64,000 bases of DNA from Actinoplanes sp. NBC_00393 (GTDB lineage: Bacteria; Actinomycetota; Actinomycetes; Mycobacteriales; Micromonosporaceae), in assembly GCF_036053395.1 (NCBI RefSeq), contig NZ_CP107942.1, forward strand, positions 4,988,501-5,052,500. The letters run 5' to 3'. Under the pieces are notes generated by a model, which was not told where the DNA came from, ran no database searches, and saw nothing but the letters and a program-made list of their open reading frames with translations. Both the position numbers and the translations under genes were made by a program. Positions 62,411-64,000 of the stretch are shown one piece after another (position 1 is the stretch's first letter; each line of letters starts with the position of its first letter).

Positions 62411-62448
62411 CCCGCCGGAGACGTGCGCCGTTGAACGTCTCCGGCGGG
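62411..62448. terminator. Bidirectional terminator
   Basis: Perfect 14-bp stem (62411-62424 with 62435-62448), 10-nt loop, between convergent stops of the coiled-coil and pruA genes. Confidence 0.8.
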
Positions 62449-62495
62449 CGCGGCGGCACCGGCCGGTGAGGGCGGCCGGGCCGTTCCCGGGGGCC

Positions 62496-64000
<1,505 letters not shown>

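Overview
The window is GC-rich chromosomal DNA of an actinomycete. Codon bias, frequent GTG starts, a 3Fe-4S ferredoxin domain, an F420-type LLM oxidoreductase, actinobacterial LacI and kinase families and a CBM2-GH6 cellulase together suggest a member of the Micromonosporaceae (Actinoplanes-like). That placement is an inference. I saw no rRNA, tRNA, transposase, phage gene or CRISPR array.

Layout. 0-6.5 kb: end of a glycogen branching enzyme gene, a PP2C phosphatase/GNAT operon, tex, a receptor-type Ser/Thr kinase and a PspC protein. 6.8-10.7 kb: a three-gene membrane redox operon (bis-heme ferric-reductase-like protein, NuoF-like/3Fe-4S fusion, thioredoxin lipoprotein). 11-13.1 kb: small secreted and membrane proteins. 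13.2-15.1 kb: a GH6 cellulase behind a perfect CebR/CelR-type operator. 15.2-18.7 kb: a deleted ECF sigma remnant, a HAD phosphatase and a GAF-GGDEF cyclase. 18.8-27 kb: a secreted protein, a 271-bp near-palindrome, an acyl-CoA dehydrogenase, a fused glycyl-tRNA synthetase and a large helical-repeat protein. 27-33 kb: glycerophosphodiesterase, Pit phosphate transport with a possible PHO box, and an exported sugar dehydrogenase/TIM-barrel pair.

33.2-42.8 kb is the most coherent metabolic locus. A divergent MocR regulator and class-III aminotransferase face a tightly overlapped operon of beta-ureidopropionase, dihydropyrimidinase, an LLM flavoenzyme and a four-gene ABC importer. It reads as uptake of a pyrimidine or hydantoin and its breakdown to beta-alanine and the semialdehyde. 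No classical dihydropyrimidine dehydrogenase is present, and the LLM protein is a candidate for that step.

42.8-50 kb holds proteins of unknown function and two tandem, paralogous membrane c-di-GMP genes, one with an apparent frameshift. 50-57 kb holds secreted proteins, a second kinase, two LacI regulators (one CelR-like, which may read the site at 15.1 kb), a GlxA-type regulator and GAPDH, ending in a tandem-repeat spacer. 57-62.4 kb carries an XRE-cupin regulator divergent from a His-rich methyltransferase. It also carries a membrane protein/tandem ribbon-helix-helix pair behind a 34-bp perfect inverted repeat. The window ends inside a P5C dehydrogenase gene.
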